Shown here: one piece after another, positions 8,148-16,980 of the stretch | How the letters are laid out: every line of letters begins with the position of its first letter | How positions within the stretch are numbered: the stretch's first letter is position 1 | Assembly: GCA_039180865.1 (NCBI GenBank) | Contig: JBCDCZ010000009.1 | Span: forward strand, 1 to 36,640 | Source: JBCDCU01 sp039180865 | GTDB lineage: Bacteria; Pseudomonadota; Alphaproteobacteria; Rhizobiales; JACESI01 | Reading direction: 5' to 3' | Length of the DNA: 36,640 nt | Program-made: the position numbers and the translations under genes | Notes under the pieces: generated by a model | The model's input: the letters and a program-made list of their open reading frames with translations, nothing else | Databases searched by the model: none | Told to the model about the DNA's origin: nothing

Positions 8148-8378
8148 ATTTGAGATTGCCGCTTTACGAGACTGCGAAGACGTGCTAGCGGCACAAATCT
8201 GCGAAAGAGCACGTTTCAGATGATGGATAGACGCCGACGACATTAGAGCTTTCCTGCCGGGCCGTATTCGGTTGCCCGGGCCGATGGCGCTTTCGCTTTT
8301 TCACAGAACCGGTCAATCGAAGACCGCCTCCGCGAAAGCCGCCGCTTGTCTCTCCCAGACTGAAAGCGTTGGTTTCTG
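8148..8378. other. Intergenic region between the chemoreceptor terminator and the GNAT gene
   Basis: About 230 bp without a convincing gene. The only structure noticed is a CCGGGC / GCCCGG inverted repeat (8257-8262 and 8274-8279, 11-base loop) with no T run. No clear promoter stands out. Confidence 0.4.
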
Positions 8379-8894
8379 ATGACCCCTGCCCATCATCCGC
8401 TGTTCGAAATCTGTCAGGAACAGCTCCACGATCACCCTGCAATCAATTCCCTACATGAAGCGGTTTTCGGGCCCGGTAGGTTCGCCCGAACCGCATTTCG
8501 CGTTCGCGAGGCTTGTGATGCAGATCCAAGGTTCTGTCTGACCGCCTGGCACGCCGGGGGACTGATCGGATCCGTCCGCCTGACGCCGATCAGGATTGGT
8601 GACCGATCGGCGTTCCTGTTGGGACCACTCTGCGTCCGACCGGAATGGCAAGGTCTTGGTGTTGGAAAAGGCTTGGTCCGGCAGGTCTGTGAGGATGTCG
8701 GGCGCCTCAACCCTCGCCCCGTGATCTTGGTTGGCGACCGCCCCTATTACGGCCCGCTTGGCTTTGAAACAATTGCGAAAGGCGTGATTATGCCGGGGCC
8801 AGTCGATCCCGGGCGTCTGTTGATTGCGTGGCCAGGGGGCCTGACACAAGCCGATTGCCGTGGCGTCGTCAGGGCAGCGCCTGAGGATCTCTAG
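8379..8894 (+). CDS. GNAT-family N-acetyltransferase (YhbS-like)
   Basis: Cytoplasmic acetyl-CoA-dependent acyltransferase; substrate unknown. The acetyl-CoA pyrophosphate loop is present as VRPEWQGLGVGKGLVRQ (R/Q-x-x-G-x-G), preceded by the beta4 strand SAFLLGPLCV. It is followed by LVGDRPYYGPLGFE, the YhbS-type D-x-x-Y-Y-x-x-x-G-F segment. The 171-residue length is normal. The gene starts at ATG 8379 without a strong ribosome site and is convergent with the large membrane protein gene that ends at 8944. Confidence 0.88.
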   Translation: MTPAHHPLFEICQEQLHDHPAINSLHEAVFGPGRFARTAFRVREACDADPRFCLTAWHAGGLIGSVRLTPIRIGDRSAFLLGPLCVRPEWQGLGVGKGLVRQVCEDVGRLNPRPVILVGDRPYYGPLGFETIAKGVIMPGPVDPGRLLIAWPGGLTQADCRGVVRAAPEDL

Positions 8895-8943
8895 TCTCCG
8901 TAACCTGGGAAGCTGTGGCCATGTTTGTATCGACCGGCCTCTT

Positions 8944-11052
8944 CTAACGGCCCTCGCGGTACCACATGGCCGAAAACGCAGCGAGCAGGAAGGCGAGCCC
9001 TAACAAACCGGCAAACAGCGGCACTTGATTGACGCTGGTCAGCACAGAAGCGTCTGTCATCTTCAGGCCGATCCAGCCGCTGCCCCCGAATGTGCGGTTG
9101 CGGTTTCCTGTTCCTTTGAGAGGAACAACGCCAGGTGTGCCGTCCTGAAGTCTAAGTGTGCGTCCACCTGAGGCCTGGGCAATGTCCGCCAGAGGTTCCG
9201 TGGTCGATATCACTTCCTGGAATTCTTTGGGATTGGCCGGGCCTATATGGACAAGTGTCTTGAGGTCGCCATGGGTTATTTCATAGAGGCCCGGGGGTGC
9301 ATCCTCGAAGCGTCCGCGCAACAATCCCTGATCGACTTCCGTCAGCGGAAGATCTTCGGTCTCACCGGACGGTGTCGCAACGATTGCATCGCTTGGCAGA
9401 TCGCCAAAACTTGCGATCGTATCTTCTGCCGATGCGGTGTCCGTCATGGTCTGACGCTCGATGATGAGGTCGTCGCCTTCCGCATAGCTGGTGAGGGCTT
9501 CTTCTTCGAGGTCCGGCTCCTTCATCAGCCAGTGGGACAGACGTCTCAGCAATTGTACGTGTGGTCCACCACCCTCATAACCGCGTGCCCAAAGCCAGGC
9601 GTGGTCGGAAAGCATTAATGCGACCCGGCCTTCTGACTGACGGTCAAGGATCAGAAGCGGACGGTCATCGGGACCGGACATGACTACATCGCCGCGAGAC
9701 TCCCGGACATCGACGAGCCTGAACCAGCGGCTCCAGTCGGGCGGATCTGCCTTGGCGCCGTCCAGGGCGCGCGTGACGGGGTGACGGAAACCGGCGTCGG
9801 TGACTTCCGCACGATAGGGTTCCTCGATGACAGTCCCGGTTGGGGTGGCTGGTAGGACAGGGGCGAGAGGCGTTTGATAGATTGACAAGACGTCGGAATA
9901 TTCAGGGCCTGCCGCGACGAGAACCGCGCCGCCTTCTTCGACATAGCGCGCGATATTATCGAAATAGAGCACGGGAAGGACACCGCGTCGCTTGTAGCGA
10001 TCGAAGATAATGAGATCGAATTCATTGATCTTCAGGGAAAACAGTTCGCGGGTTGGAAAAGCAATCAGCGATAGCTGATTGATCGGCGTACCGTCCTGCT
10101 TTTCCGGAGGGCGCAAAATCGTGAAATGGACCAGGTCAACCGAAGCATCGGATTTCAAAAGGTTGCGCCATGTCCGTTCGCCAAGATGCGGTTCGCCGGA
10201 CACGAGTAGGACCCGAAGGTTTTCGCGAATCCCCTCGATGGTCTGGATCGCCGTATTGTTGAGAAGCGTGATCTCGCCGGGCGCTTCATCGACAGTAATT
10301 TCAAGCACATTCCTGCCGCCACGGTCGATTGTCACGGCAAGCTCGATTTCACGCCCGATCGGTACGTTTTGCGTGGTCTTTGTTTCGCCGTTAAGCCGGA
10401 TCGCCACATTCGCGGTTCCACCGCGCGAGAGGTCACTGCTTTCGACCTGAAACTTGAACTCTTTTTCTTCGCCGACAATGCCGAAGCGGGGTGCTTCCGT
10501 CAGGATGAGCCTGCGGTCAAATTCGTTGCGCTCGCCCGTGATGAGACTGTGGACGGGGGCATTAAAACCGAGTTCCTCCAGCGTTTCAGGCACATCGTGT
10601 ACCTGACCGTCGGTTAGGAGAACGGCCCCGGCGATCCTGTCTGGCGGTACATCGGCAAGTTCACGTTGCAGTGTTGAAAAGAGCGCGGTTCCCTCACGGT
10701 TTTCGTCCTGGCCGTCGGTCTCGACTACGCGGACCTCCAGATCCTGAATGCCCGCAAGTCTCTCACGCAGCTCCGCGAGGGCCGCGTCGGTTTCAGCGCG
10801 CCGGTCCCGGAATGATTGGCTATCTGAGCGGTCAACGACGACTGTCGCGACACTGGTCAGGGGATCACGCTCTTCTTCCGTCAGAACCGGATTGAGCAAA
10901 GCCAGAATTCCGAGGGCCATGGCGAGCGAGCGCAGGGTGCTGCCGCGGGTTCGGGTGAACAGCAGAAGGAGGCAGAGTAGAAAGGCTGCCGCTGCCAGAA
11001 CCGAGAGATAGGGCCAGGCTAGTAAAGGTGAGAATTCAAGACGCCAAATCAT
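8944..11052 (-). CDS. Large membrane protein of the MoxR-DUF58-BatA operon (amidotransferase-like fold)
   Basis: The 702-residue product has two N-terminal membrane segments (about 12-32 and 40-56), then a vWA-like start (VATVVVDRSDSQSFRDRRAE), a long extracytoplasmic part, and one C-terminal membrane segment (about 672-697). The vWA MIDAS-like DxSxS is only partly formed (DRSDS). A central region (LIIFDRYKRRGVLPVLYFDN, then VEEGGAVLVAAGP) resembles the class I glutamine-amidotransferase-like fold seen in similar operon members, without an obvious catalytic Cys. Its ATG directly follows the TAG of the upstream BatA/DUF4159 gene (TAGATG), so translation is probably coupled. It is the last gene of the operon. 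Confidence 0.8.
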   Translation of the reverse strand: MIWRLEFSPLLAWPYLSVLAAAAFLLCLLLLFTRTRGSTLRSLAMALGILALLNPVLTEEERDPLTSVATVVVDRSDSQSFRDRRAETDAALAELRERLAGIQDLEVRVVETDGQDENREGTALFSTLQRELADVPPDRIAGAVLLTDGQVHDVPETLEELGFNAPVHSLITGERNEFDRRLILTEAPRFGIVGEEKEFKFQVESSDLSRGGTANVAIRLNGETKTTQNVPIGREIELAVTIDRGGRNVLEITVDEAPGEITLLNNTAIQTIEGIRENLRVLLVSGEPHLGERTWRNLLKSDASVDLVHFTILRPPEKQDGTPINQLSLIAFPTRELFSLKINEFDLIIFDRYKRRGVLPVLYFDNIARYVEEGGAVLVAAGPEYSDVLSIYQTPLAPVLPATPTGTVIEEPYRAEVTDAGFRHPVTRALDGAKADPPDWSRWFRLVDVRESRGDVVMSGPDDRPLLILDRQSEGRVALMLSDHAWLWARGYEGGGPHVQLLRRLSHWLMKEPDLEEEALTSYAEGDDLIIERQTMTDTASAEDTIASFGDLPSDAIVATPSGETEDLPLTEVDQGLLRGRFEDAPPGLYEITHGDLKTLVHIGPANPKEFQEVISTTEPLADIAQASGGRTLRLQDGTPGVVPLKGTGNRNRTFGGSGWIGLKMTDASVLTSVNQVPLFAGLLGLAFLLAAFSAMWYREGR

Positions 11053-13920
11053 CTATTGCCCAAGCCTTTCGAGGAGAGCTGGAATATGGACCTGATCGGC
11101 CTTGTAGTTACCTGTGAGCGTGTACATGACGATATTGACGCCAGTACGGTAGGCGTAGACCCGCTGACTGGGGTCATTGGGAACCGTCGGCAGGAGCGGT
11201 CTCAGGCCTTCATCAATGGCCCAGGCTCCGGCAAAATCGTTTGCAGTAATCAGGATCGAAGACACACCGTCGGCTTGTGATCGGGTGTTTTCATCTGCGT
11301 TTTCATTTCCTTCTGTGGCTTCAACCCAAAGAGGGCTTCCAATCCAGCGGCCCGGGAAGTCTTCCAGAAGATAGAATGCACGCGTCAAAACATGGTTTCT
11401 TGGAACTGGTTCAAGTGGCGGCACGTCGAGATTGGCGACTATTGACCGAAGTCTCAATGTGGCAGGCGTTGCGTTTCCAAGACCTGCATCGATCTGGTCG
11501 CGCGTGTCAAAAAGAACCGTTCCACCCTGTTTCATAAAGGCGTCGACGCGCGCCATAGTCGCACTGTCTGGGACCTCCGAACCTTCGTGGATCGGCCAAT
11601 AGAGCAGGGGAAAGAACGACAATTCATCATTGGCGAGATCAAGGCCCACCGGCTCGCCGGGTTCAAGTGCGGTGCGCTGCGTCAGAAAATGGGTGAGACC
11701 CCGCAATCCTGCAAGACTGGTCTCATCTATGCGTTGGTCCCCGGTTACCACATAGGCAAGCCGTGTTGTCAGTGTTGCGTCGATCAACTGGTCGTCGCTT
11801 TCCTCCGTCTGCTGTGCGTTGGCGGAGGGCGCCACCAGAGCGAGCATGAGGGCACCGGCACAAGCGAGCACAATTGCGCCGTTCGCAATCGAGATGCGGC
11901 GGACGACATTGGCAGAGAACAGGCCAGCAAGGGCAGCAACGATGGCCGCGTCAGCGATGAGGAGAAGCATCATAAGGGTAAAGAACAGTGGTTTGAGATC
12001 AGTTGCGGTGGCTTCACCGAGCGGAAGGATTGTGGCACCCGGTGCAGCCTCAGCGGGATCTAGGGCAATAAAAGCTTCGTCCGACTGCATAAGATTGTGC
12101 GCAATCAGACTTGCCGATTTCCCATAAAGACCTGGTGGTGCTGTCCGCGAGGCGGTGAGATCGTCCAGTTCAGAAAGAGCAATCGGTTCCGCCGTATCTG
12201 TCGGTGCACCCATCCGGCCAAAGGCATCCAGGGTTTGGTAAGGCGGATAGACAACGCGTTCCTCTCCGGCTGTCCTGTCGGCCTCGCTCGCTGGGACCGA
12301 TGAGAAGGCGACAAGCTTGGTGAGCATTTCCACAAAAGCACCGGATATCGGCAGGCTTGACCAGGTTGCATCGGCAGTCACGTGGAAGAGGACAAGCCAT
12401 CCGTCGCCGTTTCGCTCAGCCGTTACCAACGGGGTCCCGTCTTCCAGTTCGGCCCAGGTCTTTTGCAGAAGGTCAAAGTCCGGTTGAGCGAGAACCTGGC
12501 GTCTGACCTCAATGTCGTCGGGCAGCCGCATGCCGGAGAACGGGCCGTTTTCTGAAAACCGTGCAAGCTTCTGCGGTTCTTCCCAGGTGAGGGATCCGCC
12601 GAGATTGCGCTCTCCCGCTCTTAAGGTCACCGGTGTCAGATCATCTTCTGCTGCGGCAAGACGCGGACCTGCGAACCGGATAACCGTTCCACCGCGCGTC
12701 ATGAATTCACGCAGACGCTGGTTCTCGCTATCCGGCAAGCGACCGACATCTGCTAGAACCAGCATCGAAACGCCGGATTGAATCAGCGTCGGTATTGCTT
12801 CTGCAAGATTGGCTGTTTGTGCTTCGCGGATATCGGCAAACGGTTCCAGGGCTCGATTGAGGTAATAGAGCGGAGACAGCAGGGGCTGTGAAAGATCCGA
12901 AGAGACGCCTGATATGAGTCCAACGGTTCTGCGCCGTGAGCGGTCATCAACGAGGTAGACGGCGCCAGCGCTATCGAGGATTGCAGCGCCAGTCTCGGCG
13001 ACGACCAGGCGGCGGATCTCGTTGCGAAGCTCGATTGGCAGCTCGACACTGATGCGCGTCTCAAGGCTCTGATCCTCGAATGCGATGTCAATATCGGCAA
13101 GTGACAAACCGTCCTGATCAAGCGCGCGCAATGTTAGCCCGGGACTCTGCTCGGGCAGCCGCTTCAGTGTTACTTCCAGATTTTGCGCATTGTTTTCAGC
13201 ACTGGTTATGGCGATGCCCGCGCTTTCCTCATGCCGTACAATCAATGTGCCAAGGTTTTCGAGGCGTTCTGCAAAGGCGCGATCGGGGCTTGCGGTTGCG
13301 TCGCTCTCTGTTTGCATTTGCGATGAGAGCGGACTTGCAATCCAGACAAACGACAGATCCTGGTTTGGCGCACTGCCATCACCGGAAAAGGCCCGTTCGA
13401 TCCTTTGAGCTGCCAGCAGCCGGTCTTCGCGATAGGGAACGGGTTCCTGAGCGCTCAGCCTTTCAAGCGCTTCTTCCGGTTCCTGAAGGCGAACATCAAC
13501 ATTTTCAGGATCACTCGTCATGACAAGCGCGACCGGACGCTGGTTGCGGATTGCACCATCCAGGATGCCCCGTGCTGTCTCGGTACGGCGGTCCCAATCG
13601 CGGGCGGCCGACCAGCCATTGTCAATAATGAGGACCAGCGGATTGCTCGCGGTCTCTTCGCCGATATCCGGCTGATAGAGCGGGCCTGACAACGCGATAA
13701 TTGCAAAAGCCGCAAGGAGTAGCCTCAGCGCGGTTAACCACCAGGGGCTACGATGCGGGGTGTCTTCCTTCTTGGTGATTTCAGCAAGAAGCCGTGTTGG
13801 CGGAAACGCTTGGGCGCGCGGCCGGGGCGGCATGAGCCGAAGAAGCCACCAGATGACCGGCAGAGCCAACAATCCGAGAAGGACAAAAGGTGCCGTAAAG
13901 GCGATCGGGAGGCCCAGCAT
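11053..13920 (-). CDS. BatA-type double-transmembrane protein with C-terminal DUF4159
   Basis: A 955-residue membrane protein. The N-terminus is a BatA/aerotolerance-type domain with two helices (about 8-28 and 62-82) around a cytoplasmic loop containing PRPRAQAFPPTRLL. A long region with vWA-like features follows (LVLIIDNGWSAARDWDRRTE). Two more helices occur near 640-662 and 670-692, and a C-terminal DUF4159 domain runs from about 710 to the end (TTRLAYVVTGDQRIDE, then FPLLYWPIHEGSE). Such proteins accompany MoxR ATPases and DUF58 proteins, and a role in envelope stress or maturation is inferred from the bat operons. Its ATG overlaps the upstream stop by one base (TGATG). Confidence 0.85.
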   Translation of the reverse strand: MLGLPIAFTAPFVLLGLLALPVIWWLLRLMPPRPRAQAFPPTRLLAEITKKEDTPHRSPWWLTALRLLLAAFAIIALSGPLYQPDIGEETASNPLVLIIDNGWSAARDWDRRTETARGILDGAIRNQRPVALVMTSDPENVDVRLQEPEEALERLSAQEPVPYREDRLLAAQRIERAFSGDGSAPNQDLSFVWIASPLSSQMQTESDATASPDRAFAERLENLGTLIVRHEESAGIAITSAENNAQNLEVTLKRLPEQSPGLTLRALDQDGLSLADIDIAFEDQSLETRISVELPIELRNEIRRLVVAETGAAILDSAGAVYLVDDRSRRRTVGLISGVSSDLSQPLLSPLYYLNRALEPFADIREAQTANLAEAIPTLIQSGVSMLVLADVGRLPDSENQRLREFMTRGGTVIRFAGPRLAAAEDDLTPVTLRAGERNLGGSLTWEEPQKLARFSENGPFSGMRLPDDIEVRRQVLAQPDFDLLQKTWAELEDGTPLVTAERNGDGWLVLFHVTADATWSSLPISGAFVEMLTKLVAFSSVPASEADRTAGEERVVYPPYQTLDAFGRMGAPTDTAEPIALSELDDLTASRTAPPGLYGKSASLIAHNLMQSDEAFIALDPAEAAPGATILPLGEATATDLKPLFFTLMMLLLIADAAIVAALAGLFSANVVRRISIANGAIVLACAGALMLALVAPSANAQQTEESDDQLIDATLTTRLAYVVTGDQRIDETSLAGLRGLTHFLTQRTALEPGEPVGLDLANDELSFFPLLYWPIHEGSEVPDSATMARVDAFMKQGGTVLFDTRDQIDAGLGNATPATLRLRSIVANLDVPPLEPVPRNHVLTRAFYLLEDFPGRWIGSPLWVEATEGNENADENTRSQADGVSSILITANDFAGAWAIDEGLRPLLPTVPNDPSQRVYAYRTGVNIVMYTLTGNYKADQVHIPALLERLGQ

Positions 13921-14831
13921 CAGATGCGCCCTCCTGCCATGCGATTGTAAAGGGTCAACACCGCTTCGCTGGCCGGACGATCAGTGTGGTGAATGAGGAA
14001 TGTCCAATCGAGGCGAGCGCACAGTTCCTTGACCGCCTGCCGTCTCGTTTCGAGCCGGTCGCGGTATTCGTCGCGGTAAGACTGCGCTCGGCTTGCCGTC
14101 ACTTTCATGCCGGTTTCGGGGTCGGTGAATTCGACGCGGCCCTGAAAGGGAAACGATTCTTCAATCGGATCCAATACTTGTACGACATGACCACGTGTTC
14201 CCTTGCGGGCAATCTCATGGAGAAAACTCTCGAGTTCTGCAATCGGGTCCAGAAAATCACCAAACAGGATCACTTCGGCGAAGCGGTTAACACCGTCGGG
14301 GTGTGGCATGCCTTCGCTCGTGTCGAGGACGCCAGCTCGGGCAATCCGGCTTGCAAATTTCTCCGCAGCGTTGCGCGTGGTGGTTGCCCGCGTGTGGCCA
14401 AGGAGCCCGGTCCGTTCTCCGCCCGCCGCTAAAAGCTCAGCCATCGCGAGCGTGAGTACAATCGACCGGGCGCGTTTCGTGACACCTGATAAGGTCGACC
14501 CGAATTGCATACTCTTCGTCAGATCAAGCCAGAGCCAGGCGGTTTGCGCCGCCTCCCATTCGCGTTCCCGGATAAACACAGTGTCATCTCGTGCAGACCG
14601 ACGCCAATCGATTGTATGGGCGTTCTCGCCTTCAACGAACGGCCGAAATTGCCAGAACGCCTCGCCAGGCCCGGCCATTCTCCGGCCATGCCAACCCGAC
14701 ATAATCGTCCGTGCCACTGTCCTCGCTTTCAGGAGAAGGTCGGGCATCGCCTCGGCCGCCTGTTCAGCGTCGCTCAGCAGTCGAAACGGCTGATCCTTGC
14801 TGGTGTCGAGCGTGGCTGTTGGAGCGAGCAT
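13920..14831 (-). CDS. DUF58 domain protein (vWA-like MoxR partner)
   Basis: The 303-residue cytoplasmic protein carries the DUF58 signature: GHGLR-like entry replaced by WHGRRMAGPGEAFWQFRPFV, then ENAHTIDWRRSARDDTVFIR, followed by a vWA-like strand WLWLDLTKSMQFGS. Family members are partners of MoxR AAA ATPases and are thought to position metal or protein substrates. The ATG overlaps the MoxR stop (TGATG), and its own stop overlaps the next gene in the same way, so the three proteins are likely made in coordinated amounts. Confidence 0.92.
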   Translation of the reverse strand: MLAPTATLDTSKDQPFRLLSDAEQAAEAMPDLLLKARTVARTIMSGWHGRRMAGPGEAFWQFRPFVEGENAHTIDWRRSARDDTVFIREREWEAAQTAWLWLDLTKSMQFGSTLSGVTKRARSIVLTLAMAELLAAGGERTGLLGHTRATTTRNAAEKFASRIARAGVLDTSEGMPHPDGVNRFAEVILFGDFLDPIAELESFLHEIARKGTRGHVVQVLDPIEESFPFQGRVEFTDPETGMKVTASRAQSYRDEYRDRLETRRQAVKELCARLDWTFLIHHTDRPASEAVLTLYNRMAGGRI

Positions 14832-15850
14832 CAGCCAATTCTGCCCTTCAATTCCGCAATGATATCGCGAACGGTAATGCCGTCTGCGCGGGCGGTGAAA
14901 GAGAGCGCCATGCGATGTTGAAGAACGGGTTCTGCGAGCGCGACCACATCGTCAAGCGATGGCGCAAGCCGTCCGTCGTAAAGCGCGCGGGCGCGCGCAG
15001 TCAGCATCAAGGCCTGGGAAGCGCGAGGACCTGGACCCCACGCGATATGCTTGGTGAGGTCTTTTGCATCCTTGTCCGGCCGCGCGGAGCGAACAAGTTC
15101 GAGGATGCCCTCAATCACACTGTCTCCGACCGGCATCCGGCGGACGAGAAGCTGGGCCGCCCGAAGTTCCTCAGTCGAAAGCACCTTCTCAGCCTGCGCC
15201 ATCTGGGCGCCGGTTGTTTCAAGCAGGATGCGCCGTTCAGCGTCGAGATCCGGATAAAGCACATCGATCTGCATCAGGAACCGGTCGAGCTGTGCTTCTG
15301 GAAGCGGGTAGGTGCCTTCCTGTTCGAGGGGGTTCTGGGTCGCAAGCACGTGGAACGGTTCGGGCAGGTCATAGCGATGGCCGGCGATCGTGACATGATA
15401 CTCCTGCATAGCCTGAAGCAAGGCTGACTGGGTGCGTGGGCTCGCCCGGTTGATTTCGTCAGCCATCAGAAGCTGAGTGAAGATCGGCCCCTTCAGAAAC
15501 CGGAAGGATCGCTTGCCGTCATCGCCCTGTTCCATGACTTCCGAACCCAGAATATCGGATGGCATCAAGTCGGGGGTGAACTGGATGCGGGCATCGGAAA
15601 GACCGAGAACACGCCCCATTGTTTCCACAAGGAGTGTTTTCGCGAGCCCGGGTACACCGACCAGCAGGCCATGACCACCGGCGAGAATCGTTACCAAAGC
15701 GCGTTCTACAACAGTTTCCTGTCCGAAAATAACGGTGCTGATAGCGTCACGCGCTTCGCCTATCCTGATCGCTGTGCGATCGGCCTCTTCGACGATATCG
15801 CTTTCAAGAGCCTTGGCTTCCTTCGCCGTCTTCTGGTCAATGGCACTCAT
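14831..15850 (-). CDS. MoxR-family AAA+ ATPase
   Basis: Cytoplasmic AAA+ chaperone-like ATPase, 339 residues. The Walker A motif is the MoxR form GVPGLAKT, Walker B is LLMADEINRA, and sensor 1 is HVLATQNPLEQEGTYPLPEA; the C-terminal lid domain carries the WGPGPRASQALM sensor 2 segment. MoxR proteins act with DUF58 and vWA proteins to mature complexes or respond to envelope stress. ATG 15850 has GGGAG about ten bases upstream. It is the first gene of a four-gene operon whose members overlap or abut (TGATG, TGATG, TAGATG). Confidence 0.95.
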   Translation of the reverse strand: MSAIDQKTAKEAKALESDIVEEADRTAIRIGEARDAISTVIFGQETVVERALVTILAGGHGLLVGVPGLAKTLLVETMGRVLGLSDARIQFTPDLMPSDILGSEVMEQGDDGKRSFRFLKGPIFTQLLMADEINRASPRTQSALLQAMQEYHVTIAGHRYDLPEPFHVLATQNPLEQEGTYPLPEAQLDRFLMQIDVLYPDLDAERRILLETTGAQMAQAEKVLSTEELRAAQLLVRRMPVGDSVIEGILELVRSARPDKDAKDLTKHIAWGPGPRASQALMLTARARALYDGRLAPSLDDVVALAEPVLQHRMALSFTARADGITVRDIIAELKGRIG

Positions 15851-16350
15851 CAGCGGTGCGCTCCCATGTTTGTGCCCGCTTGCGCGGTGCTCTTTGTTCC
15901 CCTTCAGCGCTTCCGGCGCCGTCAGTCTTATTCATATATGCATTGCAAAACGACATGCATGTCTCAAGATGCCGCTGCGCTCCTCGAGGCACTTTCACGC
16001 ATCTGTGAAATCTCCCTCAAACGGTCGTGTTTGAGCGCCTTTTGCGAACGTGCGGCTTTGACGCACCAATTGCTCCAGACGGTCGCAATGAGGTTGCCAC
16101 TAGCGGGGAAAGTTCGACACGACAGGATCTGCATATTCCCAGATTTTATTACCGCATAGTATGCTGTTTCCGGTGCCGCCGGTTCAATAGGACGACTTAA
16201 TTAATCTGGATGTTCCTAATGTAATGTCCAGACGCTTCGCTTTATTGTGGGTGAAATTGCGGAAAAACTCATCTTATCCGCGTGGCTAACCTTGGTGGGA
16301 ATCACCGTGTCGTACATTATATTGTCTCCATGGAGGACGTGAACATTACG
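15851..16350. other. 500-bp intergenic region between the MoxR operon and the DUF1285 operon
   Basis: No convincing gene; open frames here lack ribosome sites and family likeness. It should hold the divergent promoters of the two operons. Visible structures are the 12-bp palindrome GACATGCATGTC at 15952-15963, an AT-rich TTCATATATGCAT just upstream of it, a TCTGGA / TCCAGA inverted repeat (16205-16210 and 16227-16232), and an AT-rich TTAATTAAT stretch near 16198-16206. No promoter with two good hexamers was found by eye. Confidence 0.5.
15952..15963. promoter_or_regulatory. 12-bp perfect palindrome upstream of moxR
   Basis: GACATGCATGTC is its own reverse complement and lies 102 bp upstream of the MoxR start. 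The hexamer ATGCAT recurs at 15938-15943. A palindrome of this size beside an AT-rich TATATG element suggests an operator for a dimeric repressor or activator, but no regulator is identified. Confidence 0.35.
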
Positions 16351-16971
16351 ATGAGCGCTCGAGCGGGTTCCGAAAAACAGCAGATTGAAGGCGGTCTGGA
16401 AGCGCTGATGGCGCGGGCGAAGTACGCCGGTAAAGGATTGCCGCCCGTTGAGAAATGGAATCCGCCGTTTTGCGGTGATATCGACATGCGTATCGCGTCG
16501 GACGGTCTTTGGTACTATATGGGCACACCGATCGGACGAGAGGCGCTGGTACGGCTCTTTTCAACCGTGTTGCGCAAAGATGATGACGGCAAAACCTATC
16601 TTGTCACTCCGGTTGAGAAAGTCGGTATCACCGTTGACGATGCCCCCTTTCTTGCCGTGGAGATGAACGCCCATGATGTGGAAGGCAGACAGGTTCTAAC
16701 CTTCCGGACAAATGTCGGCGATGTGATTGAAGCAGGACCGGATCACCGGTTGCGCTTCGAAGATGAAGACAGAACGGAAGGCGTAAAACCTTATCTCCAT
16801 GTGCGCGGCCGGCTTGAAGCCCTTCTCGCAAGGCCGCTGCTTTATCAACTCGTCGACCTAGGCGAGACGCGCGACATTGAGGGCGTCGCCATGTTCGGTG
16901 TGGCGAGCAAGGGACTGTTTTTCCCGATTATGGCCCAAGCGGAATTGGAACGCCTTACTGAGGAAGCATGA
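16351..16971 (+). CDS. DUF1285 family protein
   Basis: Conserved proteobacterial protein of unknown biochemical function. The hallmark segment GKGLPPVEKWNPPFCGDIDM, followed by GLWYYMGTPIGREALVRLFS and a VTPVEKVGI strand, identifies the family. The frame is open from GTG 16282 and has ATGs at 16330 and 16351. The last gives MSARAGSEKQQIEGGLEALM, which matches the short leader normal before the GKGLPPVE block, though its GGAGG (16332-16336) is rather far upstream (14 bases). The start is therefore uncertain. It is the first gene of a tight operon with the CoA pyrophosphatase (9-bp gap) and cca, an arrangement known in other Alphaproteobacteria. Confidence 0.88.
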   Translation: MSARAGSEKQQIEGGLEALMARAKYAGKGLPPVEKWNPPFCGDIDMRIASDGLWYYMGTPIGREALVRLFSTVLRKDDDGKTYLVTPVEKVGITVDDAPFLAVEMNAHDVEGRQVLTFRTNVGDVIEAGPDHRLRFEDEDRTEGVKPYLHVRGRLEALLARPLLYQLVDLGETRDIEGVAMFGVASKGLFFPIMAQAELERLTEEA

Positions 16972-16980
16972 AGGACGCGG

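Noticed and set aside
8257..8279. CCGGGC / GCCCGG hairpin upstream of the GNAT gene as a terminator or riboswitch
   Set aside because: The stem is only six pairs, there is no T run, and no riboswitch consensus is visible.
14203..15427. Two long plus-strand open frames opposite the DUF58 and MoxR genes
   Set aside because: Both conserved genes are unmistakable on the minus strand; the plus frames are low-complexity Arg/Ser-rich shadows.
15671..16159. A plus-strand frame of 162 codons running from inside moxR into the intergenic region
   Set aside because: Its first third is antisense to moxR, the rest is Cys-rich and unrecognisable, and no ribosome site precedes it.
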